Assembly: GCF_900107045.1 (NCBI RefSeq)
Contig: NZ_FNON01000001.1
Location: forward strand, 1,302,001 to 1,366,000
DNA from: Amycolatopsis xylanica
GTDB lineage: Bacteria > Actinomycetota > Actinomycetes > Mycobacteriales > Pseudonocardiaceae
Direction: 5' to 3'
Length of the DNA: 64,000 nt
The position numbers and the translations under genes were made by a program. Under the pieces are notes generated by a model. That model made no database searches, was not told the DNA's origin, and worked only from the letters and a program-made list of their open reading frames with translations. Positions 16,325-23,559 of this stretch are shown here, in pieces (the stretch's first letter is position 1; each line of letters starts with the position of its first letter).

Positions 16325-17719
16325 ATGACCACTGTGGACACCCGGCGGCGCCTGCATCGGGGCTGGTATTTCTACGACTGGGCGAACTCGCCGTTCTACT
16401 CGTCGGTGACGACGGTGTTCGGCGCGCTGTACATGAGCTACGTGGCGGCCAACGCGGCGAAGGCCGACACCGCGACGAACGGGCCGTCGCCGTGCCGGGA
16501 CGACGCCGGCGTCGAGAACACGCTGCAGCACTGCGACATCAGCCTGTTCGGGCTGCACTTCCCGGCGGGTTCGCTGTGGGGTTACCTGATTTCGGCGGCG
16601 ACCGTGCTGCAGGTGCTGGTGCTGCCGGTCACCGGGGCGATCGCCGACCGCAGCCGGGATAAGAAGCGGATCCTCGGCTGGTTCGCGCTGCTGGGCGCGG
16701 TGTGCTCGGGCGCGATGTTCCTGGTCGAGGGCACGGGCTGGCAGCTCGGGGTGGTGCTGTTCCTCATCGCGAACCTCGGCTATGGCGGCTCGCTGGTCGT
16801 CTACTACTCGTTCCTGCCCGATATCGCGGGGCCGGACGAGCGGGACGCGGTGTCGGCGCGGGGCTGGGCGTTCGGGTATCTCGGTGGCGGGCTGGCGCTG
16901 CTGCTGCAGCTGGTCCTGTTCTTGGCGCACGGGAAGCTCGGGATCAGCCAGGACATGGCGATCCGGATCGCGTTCCTGACCTCGGGGATCTGGTGGGCGG
17001 TGTTCACGATCATCCCGCTGCGCGTGCTGCCCGCCCGCGGTGGCGCGCATGAGCTGCCCGCCGAGGGGTCGGTGCTGCGTGCCGGGTTCACCGAGCTGCG
17101 GCAGACGGTGCGCGAGGCGAAGGGGTATCCGCTGACGCTGGCGTTCCTGGGCTGCTTCCTGGTCTTCACCGACGGGATCTCGACGGTGGTCGCGGTGTCG
17201 GCGCAGTACGGCAAGGACGAGCTGAAGTTCTCCAACCAGGTGCTGATCGTGACGGTGCTGCTGATCCAGTTCGTCGCGTACTTCGGCGGAATGCTGCACG
17301 GGCTGGTGGCGCGGCGGTTCGGCGCGAAGAAGACGATTCTGGGCAGCCTGGTGGTGTGGGTGCTGGTGATCGGGTTCGCGTACACGGTGCACGCGGGTGA
17401 CCAGGTCGGGTTCTACGGGGTCGCGGTCGGGATCGGGCTGGTGCTCGGCGGGACGAACGCGTTGTCGCGCTCCCTGTTCGCGCAGATGATCCCGGCGGGC
17501 AAGGAGGCGCAGTACTTCTCGCTCTACAACGTCGGCGAGCGCGGCACGTCGTGGCTGGGGCCGCTGGTGTTCGCCGGGATCGGGCAGGCGACCGGCTCGT
17601 TCCGGCTGGCGATCGTGGCGCTGACGGCGTTCTTCGTGATCGGGTTCGTGCTCACCTGGTTCGTGCCGGTGCGCCGGGCGATCACGGCCGCCGGGAACCG
17701 TCCTCCCGCCGTGCTGTGA
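16325..17719 (+). CDS. MFS transporter, UMF1/Atg22-like family
   Basis: 464 residues from the ATG at 16325. The N-terminus WYFYDWANSPFYSSVTTVF is diagnostic of the UMF1 family (DWAN motif); VTGAIADRSRDKKRILGWF is the loop 2-3 signature, and about 12 hydrophobic segments follow. An extracytoplasmic loop after helix 1 contains two cysteines (PCRDD, QHCDIS). Substrate unknown. The thymidine kinase gene begins 22 nt downstream in the same direction. Confidence 0.9.
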   Translation: MTTVDTRRRLHRGWYFYDWANSPFYSSVTTVFGALYMSYVAANAAKADTATNGPSPCRDDAGVENTLQHCDISLFGLHFPAGSLWGYLISAATVLQVLVLPVTGAIADRSRDKKRILGWFALLGAVCSGAMFLVEGTGWQLGVVLFLIANLGYGGSLVVYYSFLPDIAGPDERDAVSARGWAFGYLGGGLALLLQLVLFLAHGKLGISQDMAIRIAFLTSGIWWAVFTIIPLRVLPARGGAHELPAEGSVLRAGFTELRQTVREAKGYPLTLAFLGCFLVFTDGISTVVAVSAQYGKDELKFSNQVLIVTVLLIQFVAYFGGMLHGLVARRFGAKKTILGSLVVWVLVIGFAYTVHAGDQVGFYGVAVGIGLVLGGTNALSRSLFAQMIPAGKEAQYFSLYNVGERGTSWLGPLVFAGIGQATGSFRLAIVALTAFFVIGFVLTWFVPVRRAITAAGNRPPAVL

Positions 17720-17741
17720 GCTGCCGATAGGGTCGGGCGTC

Positions 17742-18497
17742 GTGACCGTACTCTCCGATAGCGACTCCGAACCCGCCGATGCGCTCTCGGTGCCGGTGGC
17801 AGGCTCCCGTCGCGGCGCCCCGATCGTGGGGAAACTGAAGTTCTGCTACGGCCCGATGGACTGCGGGAAGTCGACGCTCGCGCTGCAGATCGACCACAAC
17901 CACGCGCGTCAGGGCCGCCGGGGGCTGCTGCTGGTCCGGCATGACCGCTCCGGCGCGCCGCAGATCTCCAGCCGGATCGGGATCACCCGGCAGGCGACGG
18001 AGGTCGGCACCGACACCGATCTGCGCGAGCTGGTGCGCGAGCGGTGGTCGCGGGGGCTGCACGTGGACTACCTGATCGTGGACGAGGCGCAATTCCTCTC
18101 CCCCGATCAGGTGGATCAGCTCGCCGAGCTGGCCGATGACGTCCAGATCGACGTGTATTGCTTCGGGATCGCCACGGACTTCCGCAGCGAGCTGTTCCCC
18201 GGGGCGCGGCGGCTGTTCGAGCTCGCCGACGAGTTGCAGCCCGTGCAGGTGGAGGTGTTGTGCTGGTGTGGTCTGCCCGGCCGGTTCAACGCGCGTGTCC
18301 GTGACGGAGAGGTACTTCGTGACGGTGACACTGTTGTGGTTGCGGATACGGAACCCTCTGTAGTTGAAAGTTCACCAGTATCACCGTTAGGTGCGGAAGT
18401 AACTACCGTACGTTACAAGGTATTATGTCGCCGCCATTTCCGGGTTGGCGACCTCGGTCCCGTGATGGGCCAACACGGTCAGTTACGACTGACCTGA
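17742..18497 (+). CDS. tdk: Thymidine kinase (TK1 type)
   Basis: 251 residues from a GTG at 17742. P-loop GPMDCGKST, the DEAQFL segment (VDEAQFLSPDQVDQL), the lasso/Zn region (VLCWCGLPGRFNARV) and the nucleotide-binding YKVLCRRHF. Phosphorylates thymidine in the salvage pathway. The last ~45 codons (18310-18430) are clearly lower in GC than the rest and contain two in-frame TTA codons, 18387-18389 and 18423-18425; either this tail was acquired or altered, or translation is limited by the rare tRNA. Followed by a 225-nt leader before rbpA. Confidence 0.93.
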   Translation: MTVLSDSDSEPADALSVPVAGSRRGAPIVGKLKFCYGPMDCGKSTLALQIDHNHARQGRRGLLLVRHDRSGAPQISSRIGITRQATEVGTDTDLRELVRERWSRGLHVDYLIVDEAQFLSPDQVDQLAELADDVQIDVYCFGIATDFRSELFPGARRLFELADELQPVQVEVLCWCGLPGRFNARVRDGEVLRDGDTVVVADTEPSVVESSPVSPLGAEVTTVRYKVLCRRHFRVGDLGPVMGQHGQLRLT

Positions 18498-18641
18498 ATG
18501 GGCTCCCCAATAGCCCGTATGGGGGATATCACCATGAAGAACCCCCTAAGCGCGTCACGCGAGGCCGCGAAAACCGTCCTACTGGAGGAAGCTGTTGCCG
18601 ACGGGTGGTGCAGCTCATCGTGAGCAATGACATGCTGCTCC

Positions 18642-18668
18642 GGGAATCTCCGGAACCGCTCGTTCGTT
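18642..18668 (+). promoter_or_regulatory. Sigma-R type promoter of rbpA
   Basis: GGGAAT (18642-18647), 18-nt spacer, GTT (18666-18668): an exact match to the GGAAT-N18-GTT consensus of actinobacterial sigma-R (thiol-oxidative stress). rbpA is a known sigma-R target in Streptomyces. The ATG follows 55 nt downstream. The gap 18498-18641 before it shows nothing else that I can support. Confidence 0.75.
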
Positions 18669-18722
18669 GCATAGGGTGAGCACCGCCCAGGCTCCACCCG
18701 GAGCCGACTGAAAGGACCCATC

Positions 18723-19070
18723 ATGGCCGACCGTGTACTCCGTGGAAGCCGGCTGGGAGCGGTCAGCTACGAGACCGACCGCAATCACGACCTCGCGCCG
18801 CGGCGCACCGTGCGCTACGCATGCCCCAAGAACCACGAGTTCGAGGTGCCGTTCTCCGACGACGCCGAGATCCCGGCCGTCTGGGAGTGCCGCTTGCACG
18901 GCAGCGAGTCTGAGATCGTCGACGGCGGACAGCCGGAGCAGAAGAAGGTCAAGCCCCCGAGGACCCACTGGGACATGCTGCTCGAGCGTCGTTCCATCCC
19001 GGAGCTCGAAGACCTGCTCAACGAACGTCTCGCCGAGCTCAAGGGTCGCCGGACGACCCGCTCGGCCTAA
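18723..19070 (+). CDS. rbpA: RNA polymerase-binding protein RbpA
   Basis: 115 residues, the normal RbpA length. The core beta-barrel region RTVRYACPKNHEFEVPFSDD and WECRLHGSES is followed by the basic linker PEQKKVKPPRTHWDML and the sigma-interacting helix RRSIPELEDLLNERLAEL. Binds RNA polymerase and group I/II sigma factors and stabilises the open complex. Preceded by a sigma-R promoter and the SD-like GAAAGGA. Confidence 0.97.
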   Translation: MADRVLRGSRLGAVSYETDRNHDLAPRRTVRYACPKNHEFEVPFSDDAEIPAVWECRLHGSESEIVDGGQPEQKKVKPPRTHWDMLLERRSIPELEDLLNERLAELKGRRTTRSA

Positions 19071-19172
19071 GTCGAGCCCAGGCGGCCCCTGGCGACACCG
19101 CGGAATCTCCCGAGTACAACCCGGTACGAGGGAGATCCCGCGGCACCGCCAGGAACCGCCTGGATCTCGACT
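19070..19172. repeat. Long imperfect inverted repeat after rbpA
   Basis: Arms of about 42-43 nt (19070-19111 and 19130-19172), beginning AGTCGAG and meeting at ATCTCCC/GGGAGAT, with about 80% pairing and an 18-nt loop that itself contains GTAC...GTAC. It starts on the last base of the rbpA stop codon. It may be a decayed palindromic element or an RNA-stabilising hairpin ahead of the true terminator. Confidence 0.6.
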
Positions 19173-19207
19173 GTCGTAGCTGACGGACCTCCCGCCACCA
19201 AGCCGAA

Positions 19208-19245
19208 GCACCCTCGCGACCTCCCCCCGCGAGGGTGCTTCTTTC
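19208..19245 (+). terminator. Rho-independent terminator of rbpA
   Basis: Perfect 11-bp stem GCACCCTCGCG / CGCGAGGGTGC with a 9-nt loop, followed by TTCTTTCT. The best intrinsic terminator in the window. Confidence 0.85.
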
Positions 19246-19273
19246 TATGTCCAGGGTTGGCTGCGCGCCCGAC

Positions 19274-19323
19274 GTGACAAGGGTGGCCCTTGTCACCTCT
19301 AGCGTTACAAGGGCCGCCCTTGT
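19274..19323. repeat. Tandem CAAGGG palindromes
   Basis: GTGACAAGGG TGG CCCTTGTCAC (19274-19296; 10-bp arms) and ACAAGGG CCG CCCTTGT (19307-19323). The architecture of two adjacent short-loop palindromes is like family A but the sequence differs. The rest of the gene-free gap 19324-19538 shows no further structure I can support. Confidence 0.65.
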
Positions 19324-19538
19324 TCCCCACCGAAACTCGCGCGCCGGCCGGTGCTGCCGGGTGACTGCTCGCCCTCAACAGTGCCTGGCCCGCTGGTTAG
19401 GTCCCTGGTCATGTGCCAGGGCCGCCCCCACGCAAAGCCAGGGAGCCCCGGTTCCCTGCAGTGCTGGATACCCCGGTACCGGCCGACGCGCCACGAGCGT
19501 CCCACGGAGCACCGACAGTTTCGGGCCCGCTCGGCGCG

Positions 19539-20726
19539 CTAGAGCCCTTCCCGGGCGTGGCGAAGCAGGTCGCGCTCTGCGGCGTTCCCGGCGAGGTCGA
19601 TCGCCCGGTCGTAGGCCTCGGCCGCCTCGGGCACCCGGTCCAGGCGGCGCAGCAGATCAGCGCGCACGGCGTGCAGCAGGTGGTACTTCGGCAAGTCCAG
19701 CCCGTCGACCAAGGCGAGCGCCGCGGCCGGGCCGTCGACCTCGGCGACCGCGATCGCGCGGTTGAGCGCCACCACCGGCGTCGGGGTGAACGCCAGCAGC
19801 TGGTCGTAGAGCGCGACGATCTGGCGCCAGTCGGTCGGCGGGTCGCTGTGCACGGCGTTGATCGCCGCCTGGATCTGATACGGCCCCGGCTCGCCACGCG
19901 CGAGGCAGCCACGCACGAGTGACTGGCCCTCCGCGATCAGCTCGCGGTCCCACAGCGTCGTGTCCTGGTCGGCCAGCAGCACCGGTGAGCCGTCGGCGGC
20001 GGTGCGGGCGGGCGCGCGGGAGGAGATGAGCAGCATCAGCGCCAGCAAGCCGTCGATCTCGGGTTCGCCCGGCATCAGCTCGGCGAGCAGCCTGGTGAGC
20101 CGGATCGCTTCGGCGCAGAGGTCTTCGCGGATCAGCGCCGGGCCCGAGCTGGCCGTGTAGCCCTCGTTGAAGATCAGGTAGAGCACGGCCAGCACCGCGC
20201 GCAGCCGTTCCGGCAGTTCGGCCTCGGGCGGCACCCGGTACGGGATGCCCGCGTCGCGGATCTTCGTCTTGGCGCGCACGAGGCGCTGGGCCATCGTCGG
20301 CTCCGGCACCAGGAACGCGCGCGCGATCTCGGCCGTGGTGAGCCCGCCGAGCAGCCGGAGCGTCAGCGCGACGCGCACCGGCATCGCCAGCGCCGGATGA
20401 CAGCAGGTGAAGATCAGGCGGAGCCGGTCGTCACCGACGGGCTCCCGCTCCCCCGGTTCCTCGCGGGCGTGCAGCAGTGCCGCTTCGGCGTGCCGGTCCT
20501 CGCGGGAGGATTCGCGCCGGAGACGGTCGATGGCGCGGTTGCGGGCCGTGGTGATGATCCACCCGGCCGGACTCGGCGGCAGGCCGTCAGCGGGCCAGCG
20601 GGCGGCCGCGACGGCGAACGCCTCGGCGACGGCGTCCTCGGCGATGTCGAGGTCACCGAAGACACGCACGAGCACCGCGATCGCGCGGCCGTGTTCCTCG
20701 CGGAACACCCGCTCGATCTCACGCAC
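19539..20726 (-). CDS. ECF42-type RNA polymerase sigma factor with TPR-like C-terminal extension
   Basis: 395 residues. Sigma region 2 is IAVLVRVFGDLDIAEDAVAE to PAGWIITTARNRAIDRLRRE; region 4 is VRVALTLRLLGGLTTAEIAR to RLVRAKTKIRD. The long C-terminal domain (helical, TPR-like, with the NEGYTASSG and LNRAIAVAEVDGP motifs) identifies the ECF42 group, which has no anti-sigma factor and is encoded beside DGPF/YCII proteins, as here. Its start overlaps the DGPF gene by 8 nt, so the two are translationally coupled. It lies at the end of an lnt-ppm operon. Confidence 0.93.
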   Translation of the reverse strand: MREIERVFREEHGRAIAVLVRVFGDLDIAEDAVAEAFAVAAARWPADGLPPSPAGWIITTARNRAIDRLRRESSREDRHAEAALLHAREEPGEREPVGDDRLRLIFTCCHPALAMPVRVALTLRLLGGLTTAEIARAFLVPEPTMAQRLVRAKTKIRDAGIPYRVPPEAELPERLRAVLAVLYLIFNEGYTASSGPALIREDLCAEAIRLTRLLAELMPGEPEIDGLLALMLLISSRAPARTAADGSPVLLADQDTTLWDRELIAEGQSLVRGCLARGEPGPYQIQAAINAVHSDPPTDWRQIVALYDQLLAFTPTPVVALNRAIAVAEVDGPAAALALVDGLDLPKYHLLHAVRADLLRRLDRVPEAAEAYDRAIDLAGNAAERDLLRHAREGL

Positions 20727-21060
20727 CGGCGAACGGCCGCACTTCGATCGGCAGCGGGGCGAGCACGGCGGCGAGCTTGCGCGCCCAGTCCAGCGCCGCG
20801 TCGAGATCGGCGGCCTCGATCACGGTGAAGCCGCCGATGAACTCCTTGGCCTCGGTGTACGGGCCGTCGGTCGCCAGCACCTCACCGCCTGCGGCCTTGA
20901 CCACGGTGCTCGCCGACGGCGGCTGCAGCCCAGCGGCGAACACCCACGCGCCCGCCGCCTTCATCTCGTCGTTGAGCGCCTCGAGTTCCCGCATGACCTC
21001 ACCGAGATCCTCGGGCGGCGGACCGTCCGGCTGGTGGATCGCGAGCAGGTACCGCGGCAT
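20719..21060 (-). CDS. YCII-related DGPF-domain protein
   Basis: 113 residues. [20 protein letters not shown] is the YCII fold start and VLATDGPYTEAKEFIGGFTV contains the DGPY(F) motif that names the family. Proteins of this type accompany ECF42 sigma factors and probably modulate or sense for them. The ATG overlaps the stop codon of the upstream ppm gene (TGATG at 21058-21062). Confidence 0.92.
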   Translation of the reverse strand: MPRYLLAIHQPDGPPPEDLGEVMRELEALNDEMKAAGAWVFAAGLQPPSASTVVKAAGGEVLATDGPYTEAKEFIGGFTVIEAADLDAALDWARKLAAVLAPLPIEVRPFAGA

Positions 21061-21830
21061 CAGTTCCGCTTGAACAGCGACTTCAGCTGGGCGTAGCGGC
21101 GCTTGACGCCCCACGCGCCGACGCGGAGCATCGCCTCGCGCACGATCGAGCCGCTCATCTTCGACTGGCCGATCTCGCGCTCGGTGAAGGTGATCGGCAC
21201 CTCGACCACCTCGAACCCGGCGAGCAGGGTGCGGTAGGCGAGGTCGATCTGGAAGCAGTAGCCGTGCGAGGCGATCTCGTCGAGCGCGAGCTTCTCGAGC
21301 ACCTCGCGGCGGTACGCCCGGAACCCGGCGGTGATGTCGTTGATCCGCCACACACCCAGCGCCAGGCGCGAGTACAGGTTGCCGCCACGCGAGATGAGCT
21401 GCCGCGAGAGCGGCCAGTTGACCGTGGTGCCGCCGGTGACGTAGCGCGAGCCGATCACCAGGTCGGTGTCGCCGAGCGCGTCGAGCAGGCGCGGAAGGTC
21501 CTCCGGCGCGTGCGAGCCGTCGGCATCCATCTCGACGATCGTCTGGTAGTCACGGGCCAGTCCCCAGCGGAACCCGGCGACGTAGGCGGCGCCCAGGCCC
21601 GCCTTCTCCGTGCGGTGCAGCACGTGCACCCGCTCGTCGTTCTTGGCGAACTCGTCGGCGAGGTCACCGGTGCCGTCGGGACTGCCGTCGTCGACGACGA
21701 GCGCGTGCACCTTCGGTAAGGCTTCGAGCAGCCGGCGCAAGATCGGGCCGATGTTCTCCCGCTCGTTGTAGGTCGGGATCACCACCAGCACCGGATCGAT
21801 TCCCTGGGCCCCCCGCGGCGCCTGCGCCAT
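21060..21830 (-). CDS. ppm: Polyprenol monophosphomannose synthase (GT2)
   Basis: 256 residues, GT-A fold glycosyltransferase without the membrane domain. [14 protein letters not shown] is the nucleotide-binding start; [15 protein letters not shown] and [15 protein letters not shown] carry the DDG and DxD motifs; [15 protein letters not shown] is the conserved DPM1/Ppm segment. Transfers mannose from GDP-Man to polyprenyl phosphate, feeding lipoglycan synthesis and protein O-mannosylation. It follows the Lnt gene by 39 nt; in mycobacteria these two activities are fused in one protein. Confidence 0.95.
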   Translation of the reverse strand: MAQAPRGAQGIDPVLVVIPTYNERENIGPILRRLLEALPKVHALVVDDGSPDGTGDLADEFAKNDERVHVLHRTEKAGLGAAYVAGFRWGLARDYQTIVEMDADGSHAPEDLPRLLDALGDTDLVIGSRYVTGGTTVNWPLSRQLISRGGNLYSRLALGVWRINDITAGFRAYRREVLEKLALDEIASHGYCFQIDLAYRTLLAGFEVVEVPITFTEREIGQSKMSGSIVREAMLRVGAWGVKRRYAQLKSLFKRN

Positions 21831-21869
21831 CAGTTCTTTCCTTCCCTCGGCGGGTCGCCCGCCGCGGAT

Positions 21870-23420
21870 CTAGTCGGTTCCGGCGCCGTCGCGCCGCGTG
21901 CGCCGCGTCCACAATGGACTACGGAGCACGCACCCGGCGAGCACCCCTGCCACTGCCAGGCCCACGAGTCCGTACTCCGTCAACGCACCCAATTGATCCG
22001 ACAGCGTAGTCTGCCGCCGCAGCGGCACTCGCTCGACCAGCGAGGCGGCCGTGAAAAGGTCGGTTGACCTGGCGATTGTCCCGTCCGGCCTGACGATCGC
22101 GCTGACCCCGCTGGTGGCCGAGACCACCGCGGCGCGGCCGTGTTCGACCGCGCGCAGCCGCGACATCGCCAGCTGCTGGTAGCTCATCTCCCCCGGCCCG
22201 TACCAGGCGTTGTTGGTCGGCACGAGCAGCACTTCGGCGCCACCGGCGACACTGGCGCGGCCGGGGCCGTCGAACGCGGTCTCGTAGCAGATGAACACGC
22301 CGACCTTGGTGCCCGCGACACTGAGCGCGCTGTTGGAGCCGTCGCCGGGTTTGACGTCGGCCATGTTGTCCACGAACGGGGTCACCAGGCGGGCGACCTC
22401 ACGGGAGGGGACGTACTCGCCGAACGGGACCAGGTGCACCTTGGCGTAGCGCTGCCCGGGCCCGGTGCGCGGATCCCACACGATCGCCGAGTTCTGCGAG
22501 CCGTCCGGGCCGGTGCGGTCGAGCGTCCCGATGATCGCCGGTGCGCCGAACTCGCCGATGAGCTGGTCGAGCACGAGGTCGTTCTGCTTGAGGTAGGTCG
22601 CGGTCTCCGGCCAGACCAGCAGGTCGGGCTTGGGCGCCTTGCCCGCGCGGATGTCGGCGAGCAGGCGCCGGGTCTCGGCGAGGTGGTTGTCGCGCAGCTC
22701 GTCGCGGCGGCCTTCGAGCGCGAGGCCGATGTCGGGCGCGTTGCCCTGCACGGTCGCGACGGTCAGCTCGCCGTCCTGGGCGTCGGTGCCGATCGTGGGC
22801 CACAGCGCCATGCCCGCGGTCAGCGGCACGATGACGAACGCGAGCGAGCGGCGGTCTTCGAGCGCCTTGGCCAGCCCGAAGCCGGTGAGCACGACGGCGA
22901 GGCCGACCAGCGGCGCGCCGCCGATCGAGGCCAACGGCGTGAACGCGCCCTCGGGCTGGCTGAACGCGACGCGTCCCCAGGGGAAGCCGCCGAACGGGAA
23001 CCAGGTGCGCGGGGTTTCGGTCGCGATGAAGACGAGCGCGGACCAGAACGGGCCGCCCGGCAGTTTCGACACGACGGTGATCAGGCCGCCGGCTAGTCCG
23101 CTGTAGCAGGCGAGCGCGGCGGACAGGCCGATCCACGGCCACGGGCCGAAGTCGGGGCCGAGGAAGTCGAGCAGCCACGTCAGCAGCGGCAGGTAGAAGG
23201 CGAAGCCGAAGAGGAAGCCGTACCCGAAGCCACCGCGGAACCGCCTGGCCTTGACGACGAGCGCGAGCCCGGTGAAGGCGAGCGGCGCGAGCCACCACAG
23301 CGGACGCGGCGCGTAGCTGAGGTAGAGCACGAACCCCGAGGCCGCGGCCGCGGCGAAGCGGACCGCCCAGGCACGGGAGAACCGGCGCCGCTTGGCCGGC
23401 GCCACGGCATCTTCGATCAC
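21870..23420 (-). CDS. lnt: Apolipoprotein N-acyltransferase
   Basis: 516 residues. An N-terminal set of membrane helices (to about residue 200) is followed by the nitrilase domain, with catalytic Glu in LLVWPETATYLKQ, Lys in RYAKVHLVPFGEYVPSRE and Cys in VGVFICYETAFDGP; a last TM helix precedes a basic tail. Catalyses the third step of lipoprotein maturation, N-acylation of the N-terminal Cys. First gene of the lnt-ppm-DGPF-ECF42 operon. Confidence 0.95.
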   Translation of the reverse strand: MIEDAVAPAKRRRFSRAWAVRFAAAAASGFVLYLSYAPRPLWWLAPLAFTGLALVVKARRFRGGFGYGFLFGFAFYLPLLTWLLDFLGPDFGPWPWIGLSAALACYSGLAGGLITVVSKLPGGPFWSALVFIATETPRTWFPFGGFPWGRVAFSQPEGAFTPLASIGGAPLVGLAVVLTGFGLAKALEDRRSLAFVIVPLTAGMALWPTIGTDAQDGELTVATVQGNAPDIGLALEGRRDELRDNHLAETRRLLADIRAGKAPKPDLLVWPETATYLKQNDLVLDQLIGEFGAPAIIGTLDRTGPDGSQNSAIVWDPRTGPGQRYAKVHLVPFGEYVPSREVARLVTPFVDNMADVKPGDGSNSALSVAGTKVGVFICYETAFDGPGRASVAGGAEVLLVPTNNAWYGPGEMSYQQLAMSRLRAVEHGRAAVVSATSGVSAIVRPDGTIARSTDLFTAASLVERVPLRRQTTLSDQLGALTEYGLVGLAVAGVLAGCVLRSPLWTRRTRRDGAGTD

Positions 23421-23496
23421 GCGCCGAACTTTAGGCGGTCAAGGACTCGTGAGCGTTCCGGGCACCCGGGGCCCGGCGGACTCGCCCCAGACGTAC

Positions 23497-23544
23497 GGGA
23501 TAAAGCGGGCTTTATCCCGAAGTGGAGTAAAGCCCGCTTTATCC
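23497..23544. repeat. ATAAAGC-type double palindrome (repeat family A, copy 3)
   Basis: GGGATAAAGC GG GCTTTATCCC (23497-23518) followed by TAAAGCCCGCTTTATCCC (about 23527-23544). It lies between the start of lnt and the end of the amidohydrolase gene, both on the minus strand, so here it is not between convergent genes. Confidence 0.8.
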
Positions 23545-23559
23545 CGGGCCACCCTGCTG

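Noticed and set aside
18534..18623. 29-codon ORF in the rbpA leader with GGGGGA before the ATG
   Set aside because: Third-position GC is low for this genome and it ends before the sigma-R promoter; no support beyond the SD-like sequence.
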